A program made the position numbers and the translations under genes. This document shows, in pieces, positions 51,880-60,812 of a DNA stretch of 64,000 bases. The notes under the pieces are model-generated. The model was given only the letters and a program-made list of their open reading frames with translations. It was not told the DNA's origin and ran no database searches. Origin of the DNA: Mariaggregatimicrobium sp964498785 (GTDB lineage Bacteria > Zhuqueibacterota > Zhuqueibacteria > Thermofontimicrobiales > Thiofontviventaceae); contig CAZCJL010000018.1 of assembly GCA_964498785.1 (NCBI GenBank), forward strand, positions 1 through 64,000. The letters run 5' to 3'. The first letter of the stretch is position 1; the number at the start of each line of letters is the position of its first letter.

Positions 51880-54093
51880 TTATTTTTCTAATTTATACTT
51901 ATCAAAAACATTCCCGAATGTGTCAACTGCCCGAAACTTTAGCTGACCATCGTTAATCTCTATTGTACAGTAATGATAATCGAATACGATTTTATCCACC
52001 TGTTTCCATTCCCGATATTTTGTATCGTCTAACGAAGCGCCACCACCACCAACGATTAAATAGCACGGGCCATCTTCTTTTGGCCAACGGCCAAACTCGT
52101 AATCATGGGTATGTCCCTGAAAAACCATATCAACATTATATTTTTCAAATAATGGCGCCAATTTTTTTTGCAGTAACTCCTCACCGTCATAATATCCACC
52201 GGACCAGCCCTCTGACCAGACGGGATGATGCATAAAAACGAAGCGCCATTTTGCGTTCGCACAGCTATCGCTTTGTAAATCATTCATCAGCCATTGATAC
52301 TGTTCGCTGCCTGGCTCAACATCAGTCGGATATTTCTGTTTTGCCGTATCAAGAAAAATAAAATGGGCATTGCCATAATTTATTGAATACCAGTATTTAT
52401 TATTGGGTTGATCCACCAGTTTTTCGAACCAGATAACTCGTCGGTCCGAAGTCGCGACGTTATATTCATGGTTGCCGATTGCGATATAGGTTGGCGTATT
52501 TTTCGATAAATTTCGAATCGGATAAAAATGTTCTCTGCCCCATTCTTCGTACCTGCCCGTGCCAACCACATCACCCACATTGGCAACAATATCCGGCTTT
52601 TCTTTGATAATTGCATTGACAACTTGCTCATGCGCGACCGGATCGCTGCGGCTATCGCCATAGACAACAAACTTAAACGGCGTGGTTTCATGAATTTCTG
52701 TTCGAAATGTATTATCCGAGCTGGCTGTTTTACCCGACTGTATGCGATAGTGATAAAGCTGTTCCGGCTTCAAGCCTGTCAGCCGAATTCGGTGAATCGT
52801 CACTTTTTCTGGTTCGTATTTTTCCTGGCCATATTGATCTGTCAGGCCATAATACACGCGACTGTCTGATGGTACGTTCGTTTCCCACATAATAGTTATC
52901 GCATGTTTATTTACATTTTGCAGGTATGGCCCTTTTATCTGAAGCGGGTATTTTGCAAAAAAATTATTTAATTGATCAAATTGCTTGTCGCTTTGTTTAA
53001 ATTTCTTTAAAAACGATATCACTGATGGTTTATTGGCAGCATTCAAAACATGATCAGCAATTTTATCAGCAAATGTAATTTTATCGTTTGTCGAACGAGG
53101 CAATCGCTCCATCAATTGTCCGGCTTCGGTCAATTTGTCAACAGTCAATTTCAGATTTTCGGAAAACTCGTCTAACCGTAAATGAGCGCGTCTCAATCGT
53201 CCTCTGTTTCGATTTTTAATCACACGAACGGCAATTGTGAACTTTTCTCCGACAGTTGCAGATTTCGTCAAAATGCACGATCCGTAATTTTCATAGAAAC
53301 CGATTTTTTCACCATTGATAAAAAGATCACATTTATCTTCAATGCTAAAATCCAGCGCAACGGAAGCGCCATTGATTTCATACTCATTGATTCGCTCTGG
53401 CAAGGTAATGGTTTTACGATACCAGGCAATATGATTTTCGTCCCACCAGGTATGCTGCGCATCAACAATATCCCACGATTGATCTGGTATATCAATATTT
53501 TTGTAATCCGCATTATCGCCAGAATGAAATTTCCATTTTTCATTAAGTGGCAACTTGCATTTTTCCATAAAACGAGCCAGTTGTTCAACTTTTTGTTGCA
53601 GCACTCCATGGCCGGCGTCCAATGCAAAAATCGATGCTCCGATGAGAATTCCAAACACCGTGTCGCTTATTCCGTGAATCGCGATTAAAAAAGAATCTCC
53701 TGCTTTTGCGGATGCGGTTAATAAAATCGTTTTGCTCCAGCCGAATGTCCCTGCCGATTTTTCATTGACAAAAAGTTCACCTTTGCTATCCACGGTTACC
53801 TGAAAATAGACCGCTTTTCCGAACATTTCATTAGGGATCACGACTTCTTTTCGAAACCAGCAATCAGTGTAATTTCCGTGCCAGCGATATTGTCGATCTG
53901 CTTTCTCCCAAAGACTATCATCAAAATTGATTTTTTCCGCATCCGGGATGCGACCCAATTGCGCTTTCCAGTCATTCAGTTCAATTTTCTGATTTGGTAA
54001 GTAATCTTTTAATTCAATATAATTCGACTTCGCAAATAGCGAATTCATTAATACAATACAAATAACAAAACAACTTAATCGAAATAATTTCAT
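51880..54093 (-). CDS. Exported calcineurin-like metallophosphoesterase with duplicated sugar-binding-like domains
   Basis: A 737-residue modular protein. A signal peptide (1-22) is followed by two copies of a GH2-type galactose-binding-like fold (about 40-150 and 190-310). Both have a W...WYRK/CWFRK strand and a FVNEKSAG or FINGEKIG turn. A helical linker leads to a purple-acid-phosphatase-type Fn3 domain (PYLQNVNKHAITIMWETNVPSDSRVYYG) and the metallophosphoesterase core: VYGDSRSD, NVGDVVGTG, IGNHEYN, FMHHPVW and FQGHTHDYE. The start has AGGATG. The sugar-binding parts suggest a glycan-linked phosphate as substrate (inference). Confidence 0.88.
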   Translation of the reverse strand: MKLFRLSCFVICIVLMNSLFAKSNYIELKDYLPNQKIELNDWKAQLGRIPDAEKINFDDSLWEKADRQYRWHGNYTDCWFRKEVVIPNEMFGKAVYFQVTVDSKGELFVNEKSAGTFGWSKTILLTASAKAGDSFLIAIHGISDTVFGILIGASIFALDAGHGVLQQKVEQLARFMEKCKLPLNEKWKFHSGDNADYKNIDIPDQSWDIVDAQHTWWDENHIAWYRKTITLPERINEYEINGASVALDFSIEDKCDLFINGEKIGFYENYGSCILTKSATVGEKFTIAVRVIKNRNRGRLRRAHLRLDEFSENLKLTVDKLTEAGQLMERLPRSTNDKITFADKIADHVLNAANKPSVISFLKKFKQSDKQFDQLNNFFAKYPLQIKGPYLQNVNKHAITIMWETNVPSDSRVYYGLTDQYGQEKYEPEKVTIHRIRLTGLKPEQLYHYRIQSGKTASSDNTFRTEIHETTPFKFVVYGDSRSDPVAHEQVVNAIIKEKPDIVANVGDVVGTGRYEEWGREHFYPIRNLSKNTPTYIAIGNHEYNVATSDRRVIWFEKLVDQPNNKYWYSINYGNAHFIFLDTAKQKYPTDVEPGSEQYQWLMNDLQSDSCANAKWRFVFMHHPVWSEGWSGGYYDGEELLQKKLAPLFEKYNVDMVFQGHTHDYEFGRWPKEDGPCYLIVGGGGASLDDTKYREWKQVDKIVFDYHYCTIEINDGQLKFRAVDTFGNVFDKYKLEK

Positions 54094-54146
54094 AATTATC
54101 CATCCTTTTAAAAAATTAATTGTTACTGTTCAGGTATTGAAAAATT

Positions 54147-54477
54147 GCCACAGAGACACAGAGTGCACAGACAAAAATAAGCTTAAAAATCATTGTTTCT
54201 GGCAGCAGAATTAATTTTATTTTTAAAGTGATATTGTATCCGCTCAAAAATTGAGGGTAATGAGTGTCATGCCCGTCCCGGCACGTCGGGATTATCGGGC
54301 ATCCATCTCTCCTCATTACCGCACATTGATTCCCGCCAAAAGCGGGCGGTAATGACAAGTTTCATTTTAAAATAACCTCAAATATTGAGTGGATACGTGA
54401 TATTTTATAATTTTCGTCAGTTTCAATTTTTATATGTAGTCCTTTTTTTGACTCTGTGTTCTCTGTGACTCTGTGGC
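54147..54477. repeat. Nested foldback element with CCACAGAG ends
   Basis: The outer arms 54147-54171 and 54453-54477 are inverted copies of GCCACAGAG-n-CACAGAG-nn-CACAGA. Inside is a second inverted pair, GTATCCGCTCAAAAATTGAGG and CCTCAAATATTGAGTGGATAC. Inside that lies a GTCAT...ATGAC paired hairpin (54266-54356) like those at 40 and 63155. Three nested palindromes in 331 bp suggest repeated insertion of small elements. It fills the gap between the EEP and calcineurin-like genes, and no gene was seen in it. Confidence 0.7.
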
Positions 54478-54505
54478 TGAATAGTTACAATTAATCAAAT
54501 ATACT

Positions 54506-55399
54506 TTAAGGGCATTGAATATCCGCCAGGACAGGATAGTGATCACTCGGGTAGCGATCATTTTCCTGGTAATAAATGATATCGATTTTTTCCGGTTTAA
54601 ATTCCGGCGTCACTAAAATCCAGTCGATTCGATGTTGAGACGTGCCGCCTTTAAAGCTATGCGAAGTGGCTGCATCAGTTTCGGATTTGCCCAGCGCTTG
54701 CCAGCAATCGATAAAATTTCCTCGGACATCTTCTGCGCCGGTTTCCCTGCAAAATAATTGATGCGTCTCCGAAGTCGGATCGAGATTGAAATCCCCCATC
54801 AGAATCATGGGTGTGTCCCCGGCAATCTCGCGCCATTTTCGCAGAATCAGTTTAGTTGTTTCACTGACGTAAGGTTCCTGCCAGTGGAAATGCGTGTTCA
54901 TCACTACGAATTGGTTACCGGATCGCTTATCCTGATATCGCCCCCAGGTCGTAATCCGTGGCAAGCTATTACCCCATGTCCGGCTTGCGGGAATATCCGG
55001 TGTATCGCTGTGCCAATAGGTTCCGCTATCGATGACAGCAAATTTTGTGGAGTCATATAAAATGTTGCACGATTCGCCGCTCATGCTTTCATGAGGTCGT
55101 TCCGGTTCCGACACCCCGTGATATCGACCGACACCGAACGTTTTGTACTGCGGGAAAACTGCCAGAATCGAATCGATCTGGAACGAAAGAGATTCCTGGG
55201 TGCCGAGGATATCCGGCGGATATTTTTTCAGACAATTGAGCAGGATCGAATTGCGATGCTCCCATGAATTTTCTCCGTCCTTTGCCGTGCCGTAACGGAC
55301 GTTGAATGTCATTATTTTCAAATTGATGGGTTCATTTTTTTTGCAAGAAAAATTAAATTGAAGCAATAATAACATCAGAAATAAATGAACTCTTTTCAT
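54506..55399 (-). CDS. Endonuclease/exonuclease/phosphatase (EEP) family lipoprotein
   Basis: 297 residues from ATG 55399, chosen over a 55-residue upstream extension because it starts a lipoprotein leader (LLLLQFNFSCKK). DNase-I-like fold motifs are KIMTFNVRYGTAKDGENSWEHR, PDILGTQES, FVVMNTHFHWQE, ILMGDFNLDPTS, QHRIDWILV and YPSDHYPVLADI, covering the metal Glu, catalytic His and Asp residues. Exported EEP proteins in Bacteroidetes glycan loci can be sugar or phosphodiester phosphatases rather than nucleases. It sits beside three GDPDs, which supports a phosphoester role. Confidence 0.88.
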   Translation of the reverse strand: MKRVHLFLMLLLLQFNFSCKKNEPINLKIMTFNVRYGTAKDGENSWEHRNSILLNCLKKYPPDILGTQESLSFQIDSILAVFPQYKTFGVGRYHGVSEPERPHESMSGESCNILYDSTKFAVIDSGTYWHSDTPDIPASRTWGNSLPRITTWGRYQDKRSGNQFVVMNTHFHWQEPYVSETTKLILRKWREIAGDTPMILMGDFNLDPTSETHQLFCRETGAEDVRGNFIDCWQALGKSETDAATSHSFKGGTSQHRIDWILVTPEFKPEKIDIIYYQENDRYPSDHYPVLADIQCP

Positions 55400-55451
55400 G
55401 ATTTGTTCCAATAAATTAAGTTTGGAGATTTCGGAAATCTTTGTACTGTTC

Positions 55452-56300
55452 TCATCTGATTCTCTCAAAAACAACCAAATCAAAACGAGAATCGATCTGC
55501 AGTCCATCGACGCCCCAATCCAGCATTTTTTTAACATCAGCGAGACCCTGTTCCACAGGATCACCTGTTTTGTAATGGGCCAGATTAATGCTGGGAATCA
55601 CCAGCAAGCCCATTTTATGAAAGCCCTGAATATCTTCCTTTGTCAGATATCTGGGCGAATTAAAAATGAAATAGAATTGATTCAGATCAGCAGACATTGT
55701 TTTTGCCGCTTCTATAGTCTCTTCAAGACTTTTTCGCCACGATACTAACGCTTTTCCCAGAAAATGATCCGCTACTTTCTGCTGATTCGCTGATGGCGGA
55801 CGATTTGTAATAATCAGCGCATCTTTCAATAAACCATGTTTTGTCAATGCCGCTTCAATTTCCCGCGCATATTCATCGACATTCGCTACTTCACCGCTTT
55901 TTGTATCAACCATGACATTGATGCGGCCATCGCAGCGAGCACAATATTCTTCAAAGGTCGGAATGCTTTCCTGACTGCGGGTTAATTTTATTTGCTTCAC
56001 TTCCTCCAACGTCATATTGGAAATATTCTTGTCCACACCAGCTTCTCGCATCAGGTTATTATCGTGGAAACAAACAGCATGTCCGTCTTTTGTTACACGA
56101 ACATCAACCTCAACATGCGTGTATCCCCTGTCGATGGCTGCTTCAAGCCCTTTTAAACTATTTTCAGATGTGGTATCGTCAACCACGCCCCCGCGATGCG
56201 CAACAAGAATAAATTTTGTTTGTGACTTTTGTTGAGCACAGCCAGCAACAAGCGCAAGTAAAAGGGACAAAATCAGAATAGTTTTATAAAAATTTTTCAT
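55452..56300 (-). CDS. Glycerophosphodiester phosphodiesterase, lipoprotein (copy 1)
   Basis: A 282-residue GDPD-family enzyme with lipobox VAGC after a short hydrophobic leader. Catalytic features are LVAHRGGVVDDTTSENSLKG, HVEVDVRVTKDGHAVCFHDNN (metal-binding Glu/Asp and catalytic His) and INVMVDTKSGE. The family cleaves glycerophosphodiesters to glycerol-3-phosphate and an alcohol. The third-site segment is VMVDTKSG rather than the usual NIEIK, suggesting a shifted specificity. The ATG follows AGAGGT. The next GDPD gene ends 14 bases upstream. Confidence 0.9.
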   Translation of the reverse strand: MKNFYKTILILSLLLALVAGCAQQKSQTKFILVAHRGGVVDDTTSENSLKGLEAAIDRGYTHVEVDVRVTKDGHAVCFHDNNLMREAGVDKNISNMTLEEVKQIKLTRSQESIPTFEEYCARCDGRINVMVDTKSGEVANVDEYAREIEAALTKHGLLKDALIITNRPPSANQQKVADHFLGKALVSWRKSLEETIEAAKTMSADLNQFYFIFNSPRYLTKEDIQGFHKMGLLVIPSINLAHYKTGDPVEQGLADVKKMLDWGVDGLQIDSRFDLVVFERIR

Positions 56301-56314
56301 ATCATACCTCTTAG

Positions 56315-57214
56315 TTAATTTTCGTGTAAATTGTATTGTTTCAACACACGTGCGAAAATATCCGGCCGGTCAGTCACAATTCCGTCGATGCCCAACTTAA
56401 GCAGGCGGTGCATTTCCGTGGAATCGTTGATGGTCCACACGACCACTTTCTGGTTGAGTTTATGCGCCGCCTTCATAAATTCGGGAGTGACAATCTCAAT
56501 ATTCTTTCTTCGCGCCGGTACTTCATACGCAGTTGCTTTCGGATTGTGGAGCCAGGTCAGACCAATTTTATTCAATGTGATTAATGTGCGTATCTCATCC
56601 CTGGTAGCAATATAAGCAATTCCCGGGAATTCAGAACGTAACGCCTGCATCACATGTTCATGAAAACTGCCCAACAATACCTGCTCCGTCATTTTCCGCT
56701 GCTGAATCAATTTTACAACGTGCCGTGCAAATTCAATCGAATCCGGTTTGATTTCAATATTAAAGAGATAATTCGGAAACCGGTCAAAAACTTCCGTCAA
56801 TGTCGGGATCGTAATCCCTGTACCTCGCAGCTCCGGCTCATTAGCGTCAGGCGGAATGAAATGATACGCAAAATCCAGTCCTTTCAATTCCACCAGCGTC
56901 AGTTGGTCAACACGGCCGCTGCCGTTGCTGGTGCGATCCACTGTGGCATCGTGAATAACAACGATGTGGTTGTCAACCGTCGGGCGCACGTCGAACTCGA
57001 GCACATCCACACTCAATGCCACGGCATGCTCAAACGCGTACAATGTATTTTCAGGGAAGAGCGCCTTTCCGCCCCTGTGGGCGATATTCAACGGGTGCGC
57101 ACGCTTCATAAACGGATGTGTTTCAACAGGTCGAATTGTCGAAATCCGGTAACTGATTATTGAAATAATTAAAATCAGCAGACTAATGATAATAATTCGA
57201 ATACTTTTTTTCAC
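56315..57214 (-). CDS. Glycerophosphodiester phosphodiesterase, membrane-anchored (copy 2)
   Basis: 299 residues starting at GTG (57214) after AGGGA. An N-terminal hydrophobic helix (about 6-22) without a lipobox suggests a membrane anchor facing the periplasm. Catalytic motifs are NIAHRGGKALFPENTLYAFE, VLEFDVRPTVDNHIVVIHDATVDRT and LFNIEIKPDS, followed by the C-terminal VVVWTINDSTEMHRLLKLGIDGIVTDRPD. All standard GDPD residues are present. It is the middle of three consecutive GDPD genes. Confidence 0.92.
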   Translation of the reverse strand: MKKSIRIIIISLLILIISIISYRISTIRPVETHPFMKRAHPLNIAHRGGKALFPENTLYAFEHAVALSVDVLEFDVRPTVDNHIVVIHDATVDRTSNGSGRVDQLTLVELKGLDFAYHFIPPDANEPELRGTGITIPTLTEVFDRFPNYLFNIEIKPDSIEFARHVVKLIQQRKMTEQVLLGSFHEHVMQALRSEFPGIAYIATRDEIRTLITLNKIGLTWLHNPKATAYEVPARRKNIEIVTPEFMKAAHKLNQKVVVWTINDSTEMHRLLKLGIDGIVTDRPDIFARVLKQYNLHEN

Positions 57215-57268
57215 TATTAATTCCCTGTAGCGATCCCATTGATTGAAGCGATGGGATCGTTCTCAAAA

Positions 57269-58042
57269 TCATTGCATTTTAACCAATATATCCGGACGAT
57301 CCGTAATAATGCTTTCCACACCAAGATCGATCAATCGCTGCATTTCTTTGGGATCGTTTACTGTATAAACGTGCACATCTTTGTGATGCGCGTGCGCCTT
57401 ATCCACAAACTCTTTGGTGACGATCTTGTATTTCACGCTGAACAGATCGACATTTGCATTGAACACATCTACATCTTCTGGTATTTGGGAAAACAGATAT
57501 CCGGCTTTAATGGATGGATTCAACTCTTTTACTCTGTCAATTGCCGGGAAATCAAACGAGGTAACAATGCACTCGGAAATAAATTTTTTCCGTTCAATGA
57601 GATCGACGACACGCTCAGACAACTGATCTTCATGACTATTTACCTTGAGTTCGATGTTTAATTTCATTTTACCCCGAACGACGTCCATAACTTCTTCCAG
57701 TGTTGGAATTGTTGTTCCGGCAAATTTCGGATCAAACCAGGAGCCAACATCCACCGTTTTGAGACTCTCGTAATCCATTTCCCAGATATTTACATTTAGA
57801 CCAGCCGTGCGTTTCAGCGAACTATCGTGCAACAGTACCAGAACACCATCACTGCTTTCCTGAACATCCAGCTCTGAAAAATCTGCACCGGTCTCGATTG
57901 CTTTGAGCATTGCCGGTATTGTATTTTCCGGCGCCAATCCCGACGCCCCGCGGTGTCCCGTTACGAGAACTTTCTGTGTGTTTTGTTGACAGGCTAATGC
58001 CAGGAGAGAAATCATCAAGAAAAACCTGAATGCGTTTTTCAT
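57269..58042 (-). CDS. Glycerophosphodiester phosphodiesterase, lipoprotein (copy 3)
   Basis: 257 residues from ATG 58042, after AGGT; the upstream extension to 58150 reads through the 33-nt hairpin repeat and is rejected. The leader has lipobox LLALAC. Motifs are LVTGHRGASGLAPENTIPAM, FSELDVQESSDGVLVLLHDSSLKRT, KLNIELKVNS and VYTVNDPKEMQRLIDLGVESIITDRPD. It is a complete GDPD, followed 54 bases later by copy 2. It may differ from its neighbours in alcohol specificity. Confidence 0.92.
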   Translation of the reverse strand: MKNAFRFFLMISLLALACQQNTQKVLVTGHRGASGLAPENTIPAMLKAIETGADFSELDVQESSDGVLVLLHDSSLKRTAGLNVNIWEMDYESLKTVDVGSWFDPKFAGTTIPTLEEVMDVVRGKMKLNIELKVNSHEDQLSERVVDLIERKKFISECIVTSFDFPAIDRVKELNPSIKAGYLFSQIPEDVDVFNANVDLFSVKYKIVTKEFVDKAHAHHKDVHVYTVNDPKEMQRLIDLGVESIITDRPDILVKMQ

Positions 58043-58082
58043 GTTTACCTCATATTTATTTTGATATATTTTTTTGACTTCA

Positions 58083-58115
58083 AGATTTCCGAAATCTTTA
58101 AGATTTCGGAAATCT
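58083..58115. repeat. 33-nt hairpin repeat, perfect copy
   Basis: AGATTTCCGAAATCT, TTA, AGATTTCGGAAATCT: a perfect 15-bp stem whose inner pairs (ATCT/AGAT) differ from those at 5041 and 11484 yet still pair. It lies between GH38 and the first GDPD gene. Confidence 0.8.
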
Positions 58116-58130
58116 ATTCTCTGATAGACT

Positions 58131-58161
58131 CCCTTGCGAAGTTTTGGCACCTTCGCAAGGG
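58131..58161 (-). terminator. CCCTTGCGAAG hairpin after GH38
   Basis: CCCTTGCGAAG and CTTCGCAAGGG form a perfect 11-bp stem with a 9-nt loop, 6 bases after the GH38 stop. It is a member of the CCTTGCGAAGG repeat family, here placed like a terminator and next to a 33-nt hairpin. Confidence 0.65.
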
Positions 58162-58167
58162 TCGTTG

Positions 58168-60699
58168 TTATTCCTCAATCAGATTTACTTCCCGATAATC
58201 CTGCTGCGAATCAAACGGAACGAACAATGTTTTTATCTCGCACGGATTTAATTCAACAGGTATTCTTCTTTGCAATGGCGCAATTTCAATTGTTCCGTTC
58301 CCTTCAATCCCATACAACTCCACGCAACGCAGAATCAGTCCGTCAGCATCTTCCGCTTTTTTAATCGCCGTAATTGAGACATTTTCCAGGTCCGTAGTGA
58401 TCATGCTTTTTTGTTGCGGCAGTTCACCGTGATGAACACTCGTATGAAAAAGCATTGGCAGGGATAAAAACTCCTCTCCCAATCGCGGAATGTTTGCCTG
58501 TCGCCAATCTCCTGCGTGCGGAACAAGTTTATATTTGAATTCATGAATTCCCTGCTCCATATAACGACAATGATCCTCTTCGGTTACCACCTCCGGATTG
58601 TGGTGCGACCAGGCAGTGCTATGAAACACGGTTATTCGAATATCGCCATCCTTTACGCTGTAACCGCACTTACTGTCATTGATAACCGCGAAGCCGAATT
58701 GATTCAGTTCATTCATGCTGCTAACATCCACCCATTCCTGCCCTGGTTCTTCATCACCGTTCATCGGGCGTTCGATAAATCCATACGGAATTGAATACGT
58801 ACAGCGACCATTGTTCAAGACAGTCGGGAAACTGAGTTTTAGAACACGATACTTTTCGTGCCAATCGATAGTGATGCTGCATTCGAGATGCGCTGAATTT
58901 CGGTAAAGTGAAAACGTCTGAACAATGAAAGATTCGCCCCACCGGGTGCGAATTTCAATTCGCGCCCGTTCCGGTCCTGTTTCAATTAATTTCAACGAAG
59001 CATAGCCAAATCGCCCCAGTTCACGATCATACGCCTGAATTTTATGTCCCCAGGTATCGTCCCAATCATCCAATGCGACCGGTATTGCAGCCGGTGTGCT
59101 GAGCAATTCCCGGTTCAATCGCTTATCAAAATAGGAAGTAATCGCACCACTCTTTTTATCGAATTGAATTCGAACCATTCCATTTTCCAGCGAGTCAACC
59201 GATGCTGTTAAACCGGTTAGTTGCGGTGGGTTTTCCTTTTTGCTGAAATCAAACGAGTACACCTGGTATCCCACTGCCGGCACATTAGCTTCAAAAAGAA
59301 AACGAAAACGAAATGGCACATTCTCCTGTTTTACAGCCGCAGTGCCTAACATTTGATACGGAACTACTTTGCCATCAGCATCTCGCAAGACGATCTGATT
59401 TTTCGGAAACGGCTCCCCTGCTGAATTTCTCAACATCGTACGCTCTGCCTCTGCTGTGCTCCAATCAAGAATATCTGCTTCAAACTCGATATATTGCTTA
59501 ACCTGCCACGAACAGGGATTGAATACGATGAACGGGATCGCCAGCGGATTTTCATGACAGGTTGTATCGATTTCGGAGATCAGCGCCCGCATTGTTTTCA
59601 TTGTAATGTCGTTTGCCACCGTCATCACATATCCGAAATCATTGTGTGCATCCTGATAGGCTTCTTCAATGGATGTCCCTGCCAGAATATCGTGAAATTG
59701 ATTGAACAGCATTTTTTTCCAGGCAGTCTGAAATGCGTTCATCGGGTATTTACAATGTCCGATGATGTGCGCCAGTGACGCAACTTTTTCCGCCGAGATC
59801 AGCGCGGCACAGGATAGTCGGTTCCACATCTTGATACCCGCATGTGCTGAATAACAACCGCGGGCGTGATATTGAATTCCCTGATCAAATACCGGCAGTT
59901 TATCCTTGTGCACCATGATTTTATCGACATACTTTTCCGGCGACGCGAACAGTAGTCCCGGTGTATCAGTGCACTGCATTTCTTCGATTTTTCGGATCGT
60001 CGCAATGGTGGGACCTCCGCCATGATTGCCCACTCCGTAAAACAGTGCGATATCTTTTATTTGAGGCAATTTGCGCGAAAAGTAGGTGATATATTCATCT
60101 ATCCGGTCTTCGATATCATGTTGCGATGCATTATATGCCGAAACAATGACAATTGCCAGCACTTTGCTGTTATCCGGCCCCTGCCATTGAAATAATGGCC
60201 CTGGCAGCGAATCATTTTCATGCAATTCGGGCCGCATGTAGAAATACGCATCCATCCCCTGTTTTTTTATAATTTGCGGGACTGTCCAGGCATGTCCGAA
60301 CGTATCCGGCGAAAAACCAATTCGTGCTTTTCGCCCCAGATGTTTCTCAAAAAATTTCTGGGCATACAATCCCTGTCTTACCAGAGATTCACCAGTGGCA
60401 CAGTTAATATCGCATTCAACCCACCAGCCGCCGACAGGAACCCATCGACCTTCCTGAACGCGGGTGACAATTTCTTCAAACATGTCTGGCTCAGCCTCAG
60501 CAACCCATTCGTAGAATTGGGCAGAACTCGCCACAAAACAAACGTCGGGAAATTCTTTCATTCGGTCCAGTGCAGAACGAAAAGTGGCAAATACTTCCTG
60601 GTAGCCTTCTTGTACATTCCACTGCCATACCGGATCGATGTGGGCATGGCCAATCGCGTGGATGCTGTAGTCTTTTTTACTCTTCGTGTTTTTCTTCAT
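58168..60699 (-). CDS. GH38 alpha-mannosidase
   Basis: An 843-residue zinc-dependent retaining alpha-mannosidase. The N-terminal domain has the zinc motif AIGHAHIDPVWQW (H20, D22), the nucleophile in IGFSPDTFGHAWTVPQI (D132), YFYMRPELHE, and NQFHDILAGTSIEEAY in the linker; the beta-rich domains follow, with GAITSYFDKRLNRELL. No signal peptide is present, so it should act in the cytoplasm on imported mannosides, complementing the surface GH92 enzyme. The ATG follows AGGAAA. It stands 308 bases from the SSS symporter upstream. Confidence 0.93.
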   Translation of the reverse strand: MKKNTKSKKDYSIHAIGHAHIDPVWQWNVQEGYQEVFATFRSALDRMKEFPDVCFVASSAQFYEWVAEAEPDMFEEIVTRVQEGRWVPVGGWWVECDINCATGESLVRQGLYAQKFFEKHLGRKARIGFSPDTFGHAWTVPQIIKKQGMDAYFYMRPELHENDSLPGPLFQWQGPDNSKVLAIVIVSAYNASQHDIEDRIDEYITYFSRKLPQIKDIALFYGVGNHGGGPTIATIRKIEEMQCTDTPGLLFASPEKYVDKIMVHKDKLPVFDQGIQYHARGCYSAHAGIKMWNRLSCAALISAEKVASLAHIIGHCKYPMNAFQTAWKKMLFNQFHDILAGTSIEEAYQDAHNDFGYVMTVANDITMKTMRALISEIDTTCHENPLAIPFIVFNPCSWQVKQYIEFEADILDWSTAEAERTMLRNSAGEPFPKNQIVLRDADGKVVPYQMLGTAAVKQENVPFRFRFLFEANVPAVGYQVYSFDFSKKENPPQLTGLTASVDSLENGMVRIQFDKKSGAITSYFDKRLNRELLSTPAAIPVALDDWDDTWGHKIQAYDRELGRFGYASLKLIETGPERARIEIRTRWGESFIVQTFSLYRNSAHLECSITIDWHEKYRVLKLSFPTVLNNGRCTYSIPYGFIERPMNGDEEPGQEWVDVSSMNELNQFGFAVINDSKCGYSVKDGDIRITVFHSTAWSHHNPEVVTEEDHCRYMEQGIHEFKYKLVPHAGDWRQANIPRLGEEFLSLPMLFHTSVHHGELPQQKSMITTDLENVSITAIKKAEDADGLILRCVELYGIEGNGTIEIAPLQRRIPVELNPCEIKTLFVPFDSQQDYREVNLIEE

Positions 60700-60812
60700 A
60701 TTTTCCTTTTGTGTATCTTGTTGAATAGTAAAACTGTAAAGTTATTTTCTTTATGTCTGAAAGTCAGCATTTTTTTAACTCCGGCAGTCCATAAACAGGC
60801 TGTCCGCGAACT

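Noticed and set aside
54116..54358. 80-codon minus-strand frame upstream of the calcineurin-like gene
   Set aside because: It is made entirely of nested palindromic repeat DNA; CCACAGAG repeats often give such spurious frames.
54506..55564. Longer EEP protein starting at 55564
   Set aside because: The first 55 residues read across a partial 33-nt repeat and the end of the GDPD gene; the ATG at 55399 begins a clear lipoprotein leader.
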